Assembly (NCBI GenBank): GCA_963709765.1
Contig: CAVPXL010000001.1
Span: 591,351 to 655,350, forward strand
Direction of reading: 5' to 3'
Length of the DNA stretch: 64,000 nucleotides
From: Roseitranquillus sp963709765
Lineage (GTDB): Bacteria > Pseudomonadota > Alphaproteobacteria > Rhodobacterales > Rhodobacteraceae
The notes below the pieces were generated by a model. That model saw only the letters and a program-made list of their open reading frames with translations. It was not told where the DNA came from and searched no databases. Both the position numbers and the translations under genes were made by a program. This document shows, piece after piece, positions 38,546 to 47,453 of the stretch (its first letter is position 1; each line of letters opens with the position of its first letter).

Positions 38546-39100
38546 TCAGGCCTTCGGGGCCGTCCCCTCGTCCTCCCGCGACAGCAACCGGCCGAGCCAC
38601 CCCTTCTTCTTCTGCGGATCGGCCTCCTTGATCATCTCCTCGGCCTCTTCGCGGCTGGGTCCTTCGACCACTTCCTGGAAGCGGGCGAAGAACTGTTCCG
38701 CCATCTTCTTGGCGAATCCGTCGATGATCCTGCTGCCGAGCTGGGCCAGCTTGCCGCCGACCTTTGCATCGACGTCGTAGGAGAGCCGCGTCCCGCCGCC
38801 CTCGATCGGCGCGAGCGCGACCTTGGCAGACCCCTTCGCAAAGCCCGCCGGTCCGCCCTTGCCCTCGCCAACGATCGTGCAGCTCTCGCCCTCGACCACG
38901 TCGTCGAGCGTCACCTGACCCTTGAACGTCGCTTTGACGGGGCCGACCTTCTGGACCACGACCGCCTCGAAGCCCTCTTCGAGAGAGCCGGTCATCTCCT
39001 GGCAGCCGGGCACGCAGGCCTTGAGCACCTCGGGGTCGGTGAGACCCGCCCAGACGATCGCCGGATCGGCCTTGATGTCGCGTTGATCGGTCAGTTGCAT
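38546..39100 (-). CDS. CoxG-like SRPBCC protein
   Basis: A 184-residue protein starting MQLTDQRDIKADPAIVWAGL, the typical start of CoxG/carbon-monoxide-dehydrogenase subunit G proteins of the SRPBCC fold. The fold ends near residue 150 (GFAKKMAEQFFARFQEVVEG). A lysine- and glutamate-rich tail follows. CoxG recruits molybdenum hydroxylases to the membrane in carboxydotrophs, but no CO dehydrogenase genes are here, so this is a stand-alone homologue. Start ATG 39100 follows AGGGGGA. Confidence 0.8.
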   Translation of the reverse strand: MQLTDQRDIKADPAIVWAGLTDPEVLKACVPGCQEMTGSLEEGFEAVVVQKVGPVKATFKGQVTLDDVVEGESCTIVGEGKGGPAGFAKGSAKVALAPIEGGGTRLSYDVDAKVGGKLAQLGSRIIDGFAKKMAEQFFARFQEVVEGPSREEAEEMIKEADPQKKKGWLGRLLSREDEGTAPKA

Positions 39101-39400
39101 GTCGCGCTTCCCCCTGTTTCGGAAGACCCTAGAGCCCGCGGCGGACGAGGCCAAGGGACGCCGTGTTCTCCGGCAGCCGGATCACGCCCGAAGTCGCGAA
39201 ATTCGCCAAACGGCCATGCGTCAAAACACCGCCGCTGCCCACGTTTCGCGGCGACAGGTTCATACTCGTTTGAAACATGAACCGCGTCAGGATAGTCTCC
39301 AGGCAGCCGGGCAAGACCGTCCGGCGAGTCCATTCGCAGTGACATTGCGAGCGGGCGGAGTTGACCCTACCTAGCTAGTACAGCCCGACCGGAGAATTCC

Positions 39401-40144
39401 ATGCAGCATGTCTCGCCGGACTTTCTTCAGAACTGCAGGGAATGTCCGATCCGACATCGTGCTGTCTGTGCGAGGTGTGACGCCGCAGAACTGACGAAAC
39501 TCGAAGAGATGAAGTTCTACCGCCGGTTCGAGGCCGGACAGACGGTGGTCTGGGCAGCCGACCGGCTGGAATTCGTCGGGTCGGTGGTGTCGGGCGTCGC
39601 AACGCTCAGCCAGACGATGGAGGACGGCCGGACGCAGATGGTCGGGCTGCTTTTCCCGAGCGACTTCATCGGCCGCCCCGGCCGGGACATTGCGCCCTTC
39701 AACGTCACCGCGGTCGCCGATACGACGATCTGCTGCTTCCGCCGCCGGCCGTTCGAGCAGCTCCTGTTCAACACGCCGCATATCGGCCAGCGGCTGCTGG
39801 AAATGGCGCTCGACGAGCTGGACGCGGCACGGGAGTGGATGCTGCTTCTCGGGCGCAAGACGGCTCGCGAGAAGATCGCCAGCCTGATTGCCATAATCGC
39901 GCGGCGCGAAGCCGCCCTCTCCGAACGGCGCCCTTCGCCGGGGATGCAGGTTACATTGCCGCTCACCCGCGAAGCGATGGCCGACTATCTTGGCCTGACG
40001 CTCGAGACGGTGAGCCGTCAGATCTCGGCCCTGAAGCGCGAGGGCATTGTCCATCTGGAAGGCAAGCGACGCCTCATCATCCCCGACTATGGCCGTCTGC
40101 TGGAGGAATCCGGCGACGACGCCGATGGCGGTTACGTCGACTGA
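39401..40144 (+). CDS. fnrL: Crp/Fnr-family oxygen-responsive regulator FnrL
   Basis: A 247-residue FNR-type regulator. N-terminal cysteines C12, C15, C23 and C26 (NCRECPIRHRAVCARC) and C111/C112 can supply [4Fe-4S] ligands. The cNMP-like sensory domain covers residues 30-150. The C-terminal winged helix reads TREAMADYLGLTLETVSRQI, with the E-x-x-S-R recognition helix that reads TTGAT half-sites. It lies beside uspA-ccoNOQP, which has matching boxes; it probably activates that cluster at low oxygen. Confidence 0.95.
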   Translation: MQHVSPDFLQNCRECPIRHRAVCARCDAAELTKLEEMKFYRRFEAGQTVVWAADRLEFVGSVVSGVATLSQTMEDGRTQMVGLLFPSDFIGRPGRDIAPFNVTAVADTTICCFRRRPFEQLLFNTPHIGQRLLEMALDELDAAREWMLLLGRKTAREKIASLIAIIARREAALSERRPSPGMQVTLPLTREAMADYLGLTLETVSRQISALKREGIVHLEGKRRLIIPDYGRLLEESGDDADGGYVD

Positions 40145-40152
40145 CGGCAGGT

Positions 40153-40176
40153 GGCTCGGGCCACACCGCCCGAGCC
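40153..40176. terminator. Hairpin between convergent fnrL and uspA
   Basis: Arms GGCTCGGGC (40153-40161) and GCCCGAGCC (40168-40176) around a 6-base loop, in the 47-bp gap between the two stop codons. No T tract on either side, so a bidirectional, possibly weak, terminator. Confidence 0.5.
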
Positions 40177-40191
40177 GCTGGTGCGGTCGCC

Positions 40192-41031
40192 TCAACGCGC
40201 CATGAGCACCGGAACCGAAGCCGCTTGCAGCATGTTCCGGGTCGCGCCGCCAAGGATTGCCTCGCGCAGGCGGGAATGGCCGTAGGCGCCCATCACGATC
40301 ATGTCGGCATCGCAATCGCCGGCGAACCGGATCAGCACGTCCGAAATCTTGGGCACTGAACGCGCCAGAACGGAGACCTCCACCTTCACACCGTGACGCG
40401 CGAGCATCTGCGCCAGGGCGCCCCCGGGATCGGATCGGTCCGTGGCATGCGGAGACGGGTCGACGATGGCGATCCAGACGCTGTCCGCCCGTTTGAGGAA
40501 AGGCAGGGCGGCGCGCGTGGCATGAAGCGCCTCCCGGCTGTCGTTCCAGCCAACGGCGATACGCCGCGGCGCGATCGGCTGGCTATAACCTGTGGGGAGA
40601 ACGACCGTCGGAGCCCCGCCCGCGAAGAGCGCCGCCTCCACGACCGCCACGGATTCGCTCCCGCGCCCCGCGCCGTATGGCTGGGGCAGGATGGTCAGGT
40701 CGACGAACTGTGTCTGATCGGCCACCAGGGTCGTGATGCCACCCGCCGGCACGGCCGCCGCCACGACCTCCGAGCGCGCCGCGCTCTGCGCCAATCTCTC
40801 GCGCACCGCGGCTTCGAGCCGCTCCGCCTCGGCGCGCGCTTCGGCAATCGTGTCCTGGATGGGAAACGCGTCCGTGCCGGTGAAATAGGCTGCGGGCTGC
40901 GTCTGATCGATACCGATGCAGACCACGTCCAGATGCGCGTCGGAGGACTCGGCGGTCGCGATCGCCGCCTCGAGCGTCGCCGCTTCGGCCTCCATGTCTG
41001 TCAGGATCGTCGCGAGCGTTCTGTACGTCAT
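40192..41031 (-). CDS. Universal stress protein (UspA family)
   Basis: A 279-residue tandem UspA protein. The second domain carries the ATP-binding loop GAYGHSRLREAILGGATRN near the C-terminus, while the first domain lacks a clear copy. It is divergent from ccoN, with two FNR boxes in the shared 194-bp region, so microaerobic co-regulation with the cbb3 oxidase is likely. The same pairing is common in Rhodobacterales. Start ATG 41031. Confidence 0.9.
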   Translation of the reverse strand: MTYRTLATILTDMEAEAATLEAAIATAESSDAHLDVVCIGIDQTQPAAYFTGTDAFPIQDTIAEARAEAERLEAAVRERLAQSAARSEVVAAAVPAGGITTLVADQTQFVDLTILPQPYGAGRGSESVAVVEAALFAGGAPTVVLPTGYSQPIAPRRIAVGWNDSREALHATRAALPFLKRADSVWIAIVDPSPHATDRSDPGGALAQMLARHGVKVEVSVLARSVPKISDVLIRFAGDCDADMIVMGAYGHSRLREAILGGATRNMLQAASVPVLMAR

Positions 41032-41095
41032 CTCACCTCCGGTATCGCCACATCACTTGCCTGAATCCATATTTCCCGCCCGGCTCTCGCTGTCG

Positions 41096-41109
41096 TTGAT
41101 GCGCGTCAA
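41096..41109. promoter_or_regulatory. FNR box, uspA side
   Basis: TTGATGCGCGTCAA matches the TTGAT-N4-ATCAA consensus except for one base in the second half-site. Its centre is about 71 bp upstream of the uspA start, so it is placed to serve that gene. The assignment to uspA is inferred from spacing. Confidence 0.7.
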
Positions 41110-41127
41110 GTCTCTGCGCCGCGGCGC

Positions 41128-41141
41128 TTGATTTGGATCAA
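41128..41141. promoter_or_regulatory. FNR box, ccoN side
   Basis: TTGATTTGGATCAA is a perfect match to TTGAT-N4-ATCAA. Its centre is about 91 bp upstream of the ccoN start codon and 32 bp from the centre of the uspA-side box. FnrL, encoded 1 kb away, is the expected activator. Confidence 0.88.
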
Positions 41142-41225
41142 AGCGGCTGGAACCTCGCCCCCTATGAGGAGAACCTTGAGAATGGATGGGGCGGCCCGTC
41201 CCGGTAATAAGAAAAGAGGGACGGC

Positions 41226-42827
41226 ATGTCGGACTATGCCAAACTGGCGGCCTTGGCCCTGATCACGCTTCTGGCGGCGATCGCGGCCAACTACGCCCGT
41301 GACCTGGCCTACCAGGTTCACGCCATCATCATCATGGTCGTCGGCGGCGGCATGTTCCTGTGGATCCTGCGCGGGGTGGACGAGGCAAAACCCGTCGTCG
41401 ACACATCGGGCTACATGGATGGCGTGATCCGCGCAGGCGTCGTCGCGACGACCCTCTGGGGAATCGTGGGCTTCCTTGCAGGAACCTTCATCGCGTTCCA
41501 GCTGGCGTTTCCGGTGCTGAACTTCGACTGGTCGGAAGGCTACCTCAACTTCGGCCGTCTGCGCCCGCTGCACACCAGCGCGGTGATCTTTGCGTTCGGG
41601 GGCAACGCACTGATCTGCACGTCTTTCTATATCGTGCAGCGCACCTCGGCGGCGCGTCTCTGGGGCGGCAACCTCGCCTGGTTCGTATTCTGGGGCTACA
41701 ACCTCTTCATCGTGCTGGCGGCGACCGGCTACCTGCTGGGCGCGACCCAGTCCAAGGAATACGCCGAGCCCGAATGGTACGTGGACATCTGGCTGACCAT
41801 CGTCTGGGTCGCCTACCTCGCCGTATTCCTCGGCACGATCATGAAGCGCCGCGAGCCCCACATCTACGTGGCGAACTGGTTCCTGCTGGCCTTCATCGTG
41901 ACCGTGGCGATGCTGCATGTCGTCAACAACCTGTCGATCCCGGTCTCGATCTGGGGCTCCAAGAGCGTCCAGGTGTTCTCCGGCGTGCAGGACGCGATGA
42001 CCCAGTGGTGGTACGGCCACAACGCGGTGGGCTTCTTCCTGACCGCCGGCTTCCTCGGGATGATGTACTACTTCGTGCCCAAGCAGGCCGAGCGTCCGGT
42101 CTACTCCTACAAGCTCAGCATCATCCACTTCTGGGCGCTGATCTTCCTCTACATCTGGGCTGGCCCGCACCACCTGCACTACACCGCCCTGCCCGACTGG
42201 GCCGGCACGCTCGGCATGGTGTTCTCGGTGATCCTGTGGATGCCCAGCTGGGGCGGCATGATCAACGGCCTGATGACGCTCTCGGGCGCCTGGGACAAGC
42301 TCAGGACCGACCCGATCATCCGGATGATGGTCGTCTCGATCGGCTTCTACGGCATGTCGACCTTCGAGGGGCCGATGATGTCGATCCGCGCGGTGAACTC
42401 GCTTTCCCATTACACCGAGTGGACCATCGGTCACGTCCATTCCGGCGCGCTCGGCTGGAATGGCATGATCACCTTCGGCGCGCTCTACTTCCTGGTGCCG
42501 CGCCTGTGGAATCGCGAGCGGCTCTACTCGTTGACAGCTGTCAACTGGCACTTCTGGCTCGCGACGATCGGCATCGTGCTCTACGCCGCCGCCATGTGGG
42601 TGGCAGGCATCATGGAGGGCCTGATGTGGCGCGAGGTCGACCCCCAGGGCTTCCTGGTGAACACCTTCGCAGACACCGTCAGCGCGAAATACCCGATGTA
42701 CGTGGTGCGGGCCCTCGGCGGCGTGCTCTTCCTCACCGGCGCGCTGATCATGGCCTGGAACCTCTGGATGACCGTGCGCCGCGCGCCTGTGCGGGCTGAG
42801 GCCGCCGACATGATACCGGCCGAATAG
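41226..42827 (+). CDS. ccoN: cbb3-type cytochrome c oxidase subunit I
   Basis: A 533-residue haem-copper oxidase catalytic subunit with about twelve hydrophobic segments. Histidine ligands for the low-spin haem, haem b3 and CuB lie in LHTSAVIFAFGGN, WYGHNAVGFFLTAGF, WAGPHHLHYTALPDW and WTIGHVHSGALGWNG. CcoN, CcoO and CcoP form the high-affinity terminal oxidase used at low oxygen. First gene of ccoNOQP; the start follows AAGAGGGACGGC. Confidence 0.98.
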   Translation: MSDYAKLAALALITLLAAIAANYARDLAYQVHAIIIMVVGGGMFLWILRGVDEAKPVVDTSGYMDGVIRAGVVATTLWGIVGFLAGTFIAFQLAFPVLNFDWSEGYLNFGRLRPLHTSAVIFAFGGNALICTSFYIVQRTSAARLWGGNLAWFVFWGYNLFIVLAATGYLLGATQSKEYAEPEWYVDIWLTIVWVAYLAVFLGTIMKRREPHIYVANWFLLAFIVTVAMLHVVNNLSIPVSIWGSKSVQVFSGVQDAMTQWWYGHNAVGFFLTAGFLGMMYYFVPKQAERPVYSYKLSIIHFWALIFLYIWAGPHHLHYTALPDWAGTLGMVFSVILWMPSWGGMINGLMTLSGAWDKLRTDPIIRMMVVSIGFYGMSTFEGPMMSIRAVNSLSHYTEWTIGHVHSGALGWNGMITFGALYFLVPRLWNRERLYSLTAVNWHFWLATIGIVLYAAAMWVAGIMEGLMWREVDPQGFLVNTFADTVSAKYPMYVVRALGGVLFLTGALIMAWNLWMTVRRAPVRAEAADMIPAE

Positions 42828-42841
42828 GAAGGACCTGACAG

Positions 42842-43666
42842 ATGACCGACCACAACGATCAGGTCCCCTCCCCGGACGAGGACCCGAAGACCAAGACCCT
42901 GAAGGACCTTCCCGGGGTTCCCAACGAGCTGCCGCCCGAAACGGCGCTGATCGACATGCACGGCATCATCGAGCGCAACGCGACGTTGCTGCTGGTGTTC
43001 AGCTTCCTCGTGGTGACGATTGGCGGCATCGTGGAGATCGCGCCGCTCTTCTACCTCGAGAACACGATCGAGGAGGTGGACGGCATGCGGCCATACTCCC
43101 CGCTCGAGCTGACGGGACGCGACATCTATGTCCGCGAGGGATGCTACGTCTGCCACAGCCAGATGATCCGCCCGATGCGCGACGAGGTGGAGCGCTACGG
43201 CCATTACAGCCTGGCAGCGGAATCCATGTACGATCACCCGTTCCAATGGGGCTCCAAGAGGACCGGGCCCGACCTCGCCCGCGTCGGAGGCCGCTACTCG
43301 GACGAATGGCATGTCGACCACTTCACGAACCCGCAATCGGTCGTGCCCGAAAGCGTCATGCCCAAGTACGATTACCTGTCACGCACGCTGATCCGGTCCG
43401 ACTATGTGGAAGAGCTGCTGGAAACTCACGCGATCGTCGGGGTTCCCTACAGCGAGGAGATGGTGGTCAACGCCAGGGCCGACTTCATGGCGCAGGCGGA
43501 TCCGGACGCCGACAGCGACGGTCTGATCGAACGCTACCCGGGCGCGCAGGTGCGCAATTTCGATGGTCGTCCAGGCATCAGCGAGATGGATGCGCTGATC
43601 GCCTACCTGCAGATGCTCGGCACGCTCGTCGACTTCTCGACCTTCGAAGCCGACGCCAGCCGGTAG
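42842..43666 (+). CDS. ccoO: cbb3 oxidase subunit II, mono-haem cytochrome c
   Basis: A 274-residue subunit with an N-terminal membrane anchor (NATLLLVFSFLVVTIGGIVE, about residues 45-65) and one haem c site, EGCYVCHSQMIRPMRDE. Met ligand region near SVMPKYDYL. The N-terminal ~35 charged residues precede the anchor and are longer than in many homologues. It passes electrons from CcoP to CcoN. 14 bp after ccoN. Confidence 0.97.
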   Translation: MTDHNDQVPSPDEDPKTKTLKDLPGVPNELPPETALIDMHGIIERNATLLLVFSFLVVTIGGIVEIAPLFYLENTIEEVDGMRPYSPLELTGRDIYVREGCYVCHSQMIRPMRDEVERYGHYSLAAESMYDHPFQWGSKRTGPDLARVGGRYSDEWHVDHFTNPQSVVPESVMPKYDYLSRTLIRSDYVEELLETHAIVGVPYSEEMVVNARADFMAQADPDADSDGLIERYPGAQVRNFDGRPGISEMDALIAYLQMLGTLVDFSTFEADASR

Positions 43667-43671
43667 AACGC

Positions 43672-43869
43672 ATGGAAACCTACACGGTTCTGAGACAGAT
43701 CGCCGACAGCTGGGTCCTCCTGCTGCTGGTCATCTTCTTCATCGGCGTAGTGGCCTGGGCCTTCCGCCCCGGCAGCCGCGCCGTCCACCGCGACCAGGCC
43801 GACATTCCATTCCGGCACGAGGACAAACCGGCCACGGACCGGCCCTCGACCGAGGAGAAAGACAGATGA
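43672..43869 (+). CDS. ccoQ: cbb3 oxidase accessory subunit CcoQ
   Basis: A 65-residue single-span protein (DSWVLLLLVIFFIGVVAWAFRPGSR) with a charged cytoplasmic tail, as expected for CcoQ/FixQ, which stabilises the oxidase complex against oxygen. It begins 5 bp after ccoO and overlaps ccoP by 4 bp. Confidence 0.93.
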   Translation: METYTVLRQIADSWVLLLLVIFFIGVVAWAFRPGSRAVHRDQADIPFRHEDKPATDRPSTEEKDR

Positions 43870-44744
43870 GCAAGAAAGACGAACCGTCCCAACCCCACGA
43901 GGTCGAAACCACCGGCCACGAATGGGACGGGATCGAGGAATACAACAACCCCTTGCCGCGCTGGTGGCTCTGGACCTTCTACGGAACGGTCTTCTGGGGA
44001 ATTCTCTACGTGATCGCCTATCCCGCCTGGCCGCTGATTTCCGGGGCGACGCCCGGCCTGCTCGGCTTCTCGACCCGGAACGACGTGGCAGAGGACGTCG
44101 CGGCCTGGCGCAACAGCAACGCAGCGCTGGAGACGCAACTGGCGTCTGCCGACGTCCTGACCCTTGGCGACAACGAGGAACTCTACCACTACGCCATCCA
44201 GAGCGGCGCATCGGTGTTCCGCACCAACTGCTCGCAGTGTCACGGCTCGGGCGCGGCGGGAGCCAAGGGATACCCCAACCTGCTCGATGACGACTGGCTC
44301 TGGGGTGGTACGATCGACGAGATCGCCTACACCGTCGAGAACGGCATCCGGAACGAGCAATCGGATGACGCGCGCTATTCCCAGATGCCGGCGTTCGGTG
44401 AAATCCTGCCGGACGAGGAGATCGCCGCGGTCGTTGAGCATGTCCTGGCAATTTCGGGACAGGATCACGACGCGGGTCTGGCCACGACTGGCGAGACGGT
44501 CTTTCTCGAGAATTGCGCCGCCTGTCACTCCGAGAACGGCACCGGCGACAATGCGGTCGGCGCGCCCAACCTCACCGACGCGATCTGGCTCTATGGCGGT
44601 GACCGCGAGACGGTGCGCGAGACGGTCACATACAGCCGGTTCGGCGTGATGCCGGCCTGGGGCCCGCGGCTCTCCGACTCGCAGGTCAATGCGGTGGCGG
44701 CCTACGTCCACCAGCTCGGCGGCGGCGAGACCGCGATGGAATGA
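43866..44744 (+). CDS. ccoP: cbb3 oxidase subunit III, di-haem cytochrome c
   Basis: A 292-residue protein with the FixP_N start EWDGIEEYNNPLPRWWLWTF, one membrane span, and two haem c sites: TNCSQCHGSG near residue 117 and ENCAACHSENG near residue 220, each followed by a Met-containing segment (YSQMPAFGE, FGVMPAWGP). Last gene of ccoNOQP; a strong hairpin follows after about 45 bp. Confidence 0.98.
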   Translation: MSKKDEPSQPHEVETTGHEWDGIEEYNNPLPRWWLWTFYGTVFWGILYVIAYPAWPLISGATPGLLGFSTRNDVAEDVAAWRNSNAALETQLASADVLTLGDNEELYHYAIQSGASVFRTNCSQCHGSGAAGAKGYPNLLDDDWLWGGTIDEIAYTVENGIRNEQSDDARYSQMPAFGEILPDEEIAAVVEHVLAISGQDHDAGLATTGETVFLENCAACHSENGTGDNAVGAPNLTDAIWLYGGDRETVRETVTYSRFGVMPAWGPRLSDSQVNAVAAYVHQLGGGETAME

Positions 44745-44789
44745 CCACCCAAACGGAGCGGCGCGGCAGACCGTGACGCCCGTGCAGGA

Positions 44790-44822
44790 AAACGGCGGCC
44801 CCCGGACAGGAGGCCGCCGTTT
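44790..44822. terminator. Bidirectional terminator between ccoP and esterase
   Basis: Perfect 11-bp arms AAACGGCGGCC (44790-44800) and GGCCGCCGTTT (44812-44822). The ends provide short T runs in both directions, so it can stop ccoP and the convergent esterase transcript. Confidence 0.75.
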
Positions 44823-44843
44823 CAGTGTCGGCGCTGCGTTGCG

Positions 44844-45713
44844 TCAGTTGGTAGGCGTCTCTCCACGCGGCCGCGCGGCGTAGCTGAAGACGTAGGTCAT
44901 CGCCTCGGGCAACGTATCGCTCCAGACCTTCCACTCGTGGTCACCGTCGACGACGCGGTATTCGACCTTGTCCGGCTGGTGCTCCCGCAATGCCTGGTAG
45001 AGCACGGCAGCGTGGAAGGCGATGTCGAACACGTCGTGGTCGCCAGAATTGATATACAGCGGCACCACGATGTCCTGCGCCTTGTAGTCATCGATATAGG
45101 CCGTGTAATTCAGCTCCTCCCACTTGGCCGGATCGAAGGCGCCGGATTCGTCGAGATAGGCCGGATGCCGGTTGCCGGACGAGTTGCTCGGCGGAACCGG
45201 CACGTAGGAGGCGGGGCTGAGCGCCGCTCCCGCGGCGAACATGTCGGGATGCTCCAGAACGAAGTTGATCGTTCCGTAGCCGCCGGCGGAAAGGCCCCCG
45301 ATCAGGCGGCCTTCGCGCTCGGGGATCACTCGCCAGGTCGCCTCGATATGCGGGATCAGGTCGTCAAAGAACGCCGTCTCGGCCGCCTCGTTGTAGCCGT
45401 CGACCCACCAGCTCTCGCTGCCCGGCATGATGATGACGGCTGGCGGGATCGTCCCCTCCTCGATCAGCCGGTCGGCAGTCTGCTGCAATCCGCCACTGAC
45501 GGCCCAGTTGTTCTCGTTGCCGAACGAGCCGTGCAGCAGATACATGGCCGGATAGACCTTGTCGCCCTCGTCATACCCGTCCGGCAAATAGACGTTGTAG
45601 GCATAGTCGCGCCCCAGCGTGTCGGACGAGAAACTGTGGTGGGTGATCTCGCCGGCCGCCAGCGGCAGCGGGCCCAGCGCCGCAATGGCACCGATTGTCG
45701 TCAGAATTCGCAT
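44844..45713 (-). CDS. Secreted alpha/beta-hydrolase, esterase D/Fes-like
   Basis: A 289-residue hydrolase with an N-terminal signal peptide (MRILTTIGAIAALGPLPLAA). The nucleophile elbow is GLSAGGYG (about residue 142), with an upstream YLLHGSFGNENNW oxyanion loop, INSGDHD as the Asp segment, and GDHEWKVW as the His segment. This is the tannase/feruloyl-esterase-like group (esterase_D); the natural substrate is unknown. It is inverted between ccoP and ccoG, which are normally adjacent. Confidence 0.87.
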   Translation of the reverse strand: MRILTTIGAIAALGPLPLAAGEITHHSFSSDTLGRDYAYNVYLPDGYDEGDKVYPAMYLLHGSFGNENNWAVSGGLQQTADRLIEEGTIPPAVIIMPGSESWWVDGYNEAAETAFFDDLIPHIEATWRVIPEREGRLIGGLSAGGYGTINFVLEHPDMFAAGAALSPASYVPVPPSNSSGNRHPAYLDESGAFDPAKWEELNYTAYIDDYKAQDIVVPLYINSGDHDVFDIAFHAAVLYQALREHQPDKVEYRVVDGDHEWKVWSDTLPEAMTYVFSYAARPRGETPTN

Positions 45714-45801
45714 ATCTATCCTCCCAGGCTGTGGATGTCTCTATCGGACCGGGAAACCCTAACCGGCGCAGTGACCTAGCGGAAGCCGCTCCGTCCGGCG
45801 A

Positions 45802-45815
45802 TTGATCCACGTCAA
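45802..45815. promoter_or_regulatory. FNR box upstream of ccoG
   Basis: TTGATCCACGTCAA has a perfect left half-site and one mismatch in the right. Its centre is about 61 bp before the ccoG start, giving ccoGHIS its own oxygen-responsive promoter, which is needed because the esterase separates it from ccoNOQP. Confidence 0.7.
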
Positions 45816-45869
45816 GGCGGGCAACGGCGCCTCCGCGCACAAGAAGCGCCTGAACCTCAAGGTCGAATT

Positions 45870-47453
45870 GTGCCCGGAATGTCTGAAAACGCTCCCTCTC
45901 TCTACGCTCCGCGTGAGCCCATCTTCCCGCGCCGCGTCACCGGTACGTTCCGGCGACTGAAATGGTGGGTGATGGCGATCACGCTGGGCATCTACTATCT
46001 CACGCCATGGATCCGCTGGGACCGCGGCCCCAACCTGCCCGATCAGGCGGTGCTGGTCGACATGGCGAGCCGGCGATTCTTCTTCTTCTGGATCGAGATC
46101 TGGCCGCACGAGTTCTATTTCGTGGCGGGCCTGCTGATCATGGCGGGGCTCGGCCTTTTCCTCTTCACCTCGGCGCTCGGGCGGGTCTGGTGCGGCTATA
46201 CATGCCCGCAGACGGTCTGGACCGACCTCTTCATCCTGGTCGAACGCTGGATCGAGGGCGACCGGAACGCCCGCGTCCGGCTCTGGAACCGCAAGTGGGA
46301 CGCGACCAAATGGCGCCTGCGCCTGACCAAGTGGGCGGTCTGGCTGCTGATCGCCGTGGCGACCGGCGGCGCGTGGGTGTTCTATTTCACCGATGCGCCG
46401 ACCCTCGCCCGCGATCTGGTCACTTTCTCGGCACCGGCGATCGCCTACATCACCATCGCGATCCTGACCGCCACGACCTTCGTCTTCGGCGGCTTCATGC
46501 GCGAGCAGATCTGTATCTACGCCTGCCCCTGGCCGCGCATCCAGGCGGCGATGATGGATCCCGACACGATCACGGTGGCCTACCGCGAATGGCGGGGCGA
46601 GCCGCGCGGCAAGGGCAATGTCCGCCGTCGCTCGACGGCACAGGCCGCGCAGGCGGCCATCGAGGCGCAGGCCGCGGGCGCCGGCAGGGCGCATTATCCC
46701 TCGACGCCCTACCCGAACGCGAAGCTTCAGGTCGGCGGCGACATCCCGGCGGGCGCCCCGGCCGGTCCAGGCGACTGCATCGACTGCATGGCCTGCGTGA
46801 ACGTCTGTCCGATGGGCATCGACATCCGCAACGGGCAGCAGCTCGAATGCATCACCTGCGCGCTCTGCATCGACGCCTGCGACGACGTGATGGCCAAAAT
46901 CGGCAAGCCGCGCGGCCTGATCGATTATATCGCGCTGACCGACGAAACCCGAGAGCGGGCAGGCGAGCCGCCGAAAAGCGTCTGGCGGCACATCCTGCGC
47001 CCGCGTACCATCCTGTACACGTCCCTATGGTCTCTGATCGGCATCGGCCTGATTGTGGCGCTCTTCATCCGCTCCGACATCGACCTGACCGTGGCGCCGG
47101 TACGCAACCCGACCTTCGTCACCCTCTCCGATGGCACGATCCGCAACACTTACGACGTGCGTCTGCGCAACAAGCATGGCGACGACCGGCCATTCCGCAT
47201 ATCGTTGAGCTCCGACGAGATTCTCCGGATCAGCCTCCAGGGCACGGAGGGCCTCAGCGTGGAGGTGCCGGCCGACAGCACCAAGCTGCAACGCGTCTAT
47301 GTCTCCGCGCGGCCCGACAGCCCTGCCGCCACCAGCGAAAGGACCGGTCTCCGGATATGGGTCGAGGACATCGCCAGCGGCGACCGAGCCTATGTCGATA
47401 CGATATTCAACGGAAGGGAAAGCTCTGATGTCAGCTCCTCTGACGGGTCGTAG
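45870..47453 (+). CDS. ccoG: Cytochrome c oxidase accessory protein CcoG (FixG/RdxA)
   Basis: A 527-residue membrane iron-sulfur protein. Several spans are followed by two [4Fe-4S] motifs, CIDCMACVNVCPMGID and CITCALCIDACDDV, plus CGYTCPQTVW and CIYACPWPR. A C-terminal Ig-like domain follows the last span. CcoG acts in copper handling during cbb3 assembly. An in-frame Ala/Pro/Gly-rich segment of about 50 residues (around 248-300) stands just before the first cluster and is longer than in homologues I know. Start uncertain: GTG 45870 or ATG 45879. Confidence 0.94.
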   Translation: MPGMSENAPSLYAPREPIFPRRVTGTFRRLKWWVMAITLGIYYLTPWIRWDRGPNLPDQAVLVDMASRRFFFFWIEIWPHEFYFVAGLLIMAGLGLFLFTSALGRVWCGYTCPQTVWTDLFILVERWIEGDRNARVRLWNRKWDATKWRLRLTKWAVWLLIAVATGGAWVFYFTDAPTLARDLVTFSAPAIAYITIAILTATTFVFGGFMREQICIYACPWPRIQAAMMDPDTITVAYREWRGEPRGKGNVRRRSTAQAAQAAIEAQAAGAGRAHYPSTPYPNAKLQVGGDIPAGAPAGPGDCIDCMACVNVCPMGIDIRNGQQLECITCALCIDACDDVMAKIGKPRGLIDYIALTDETRERAGEPPKSVWRHILRPRTILYTSLWSLIGIGLIVALFIRSDIDLTVAPVRNPTFVTLSDGTIRNTYDVRLRNKHGDDRPFRISLSSDEILRISLQGTEGLSVEVPADSTKLQRVYVSARPDSPAATSERTGLRIWVEDIASGDRAYVDTIFNGRESSDVSSSDGS

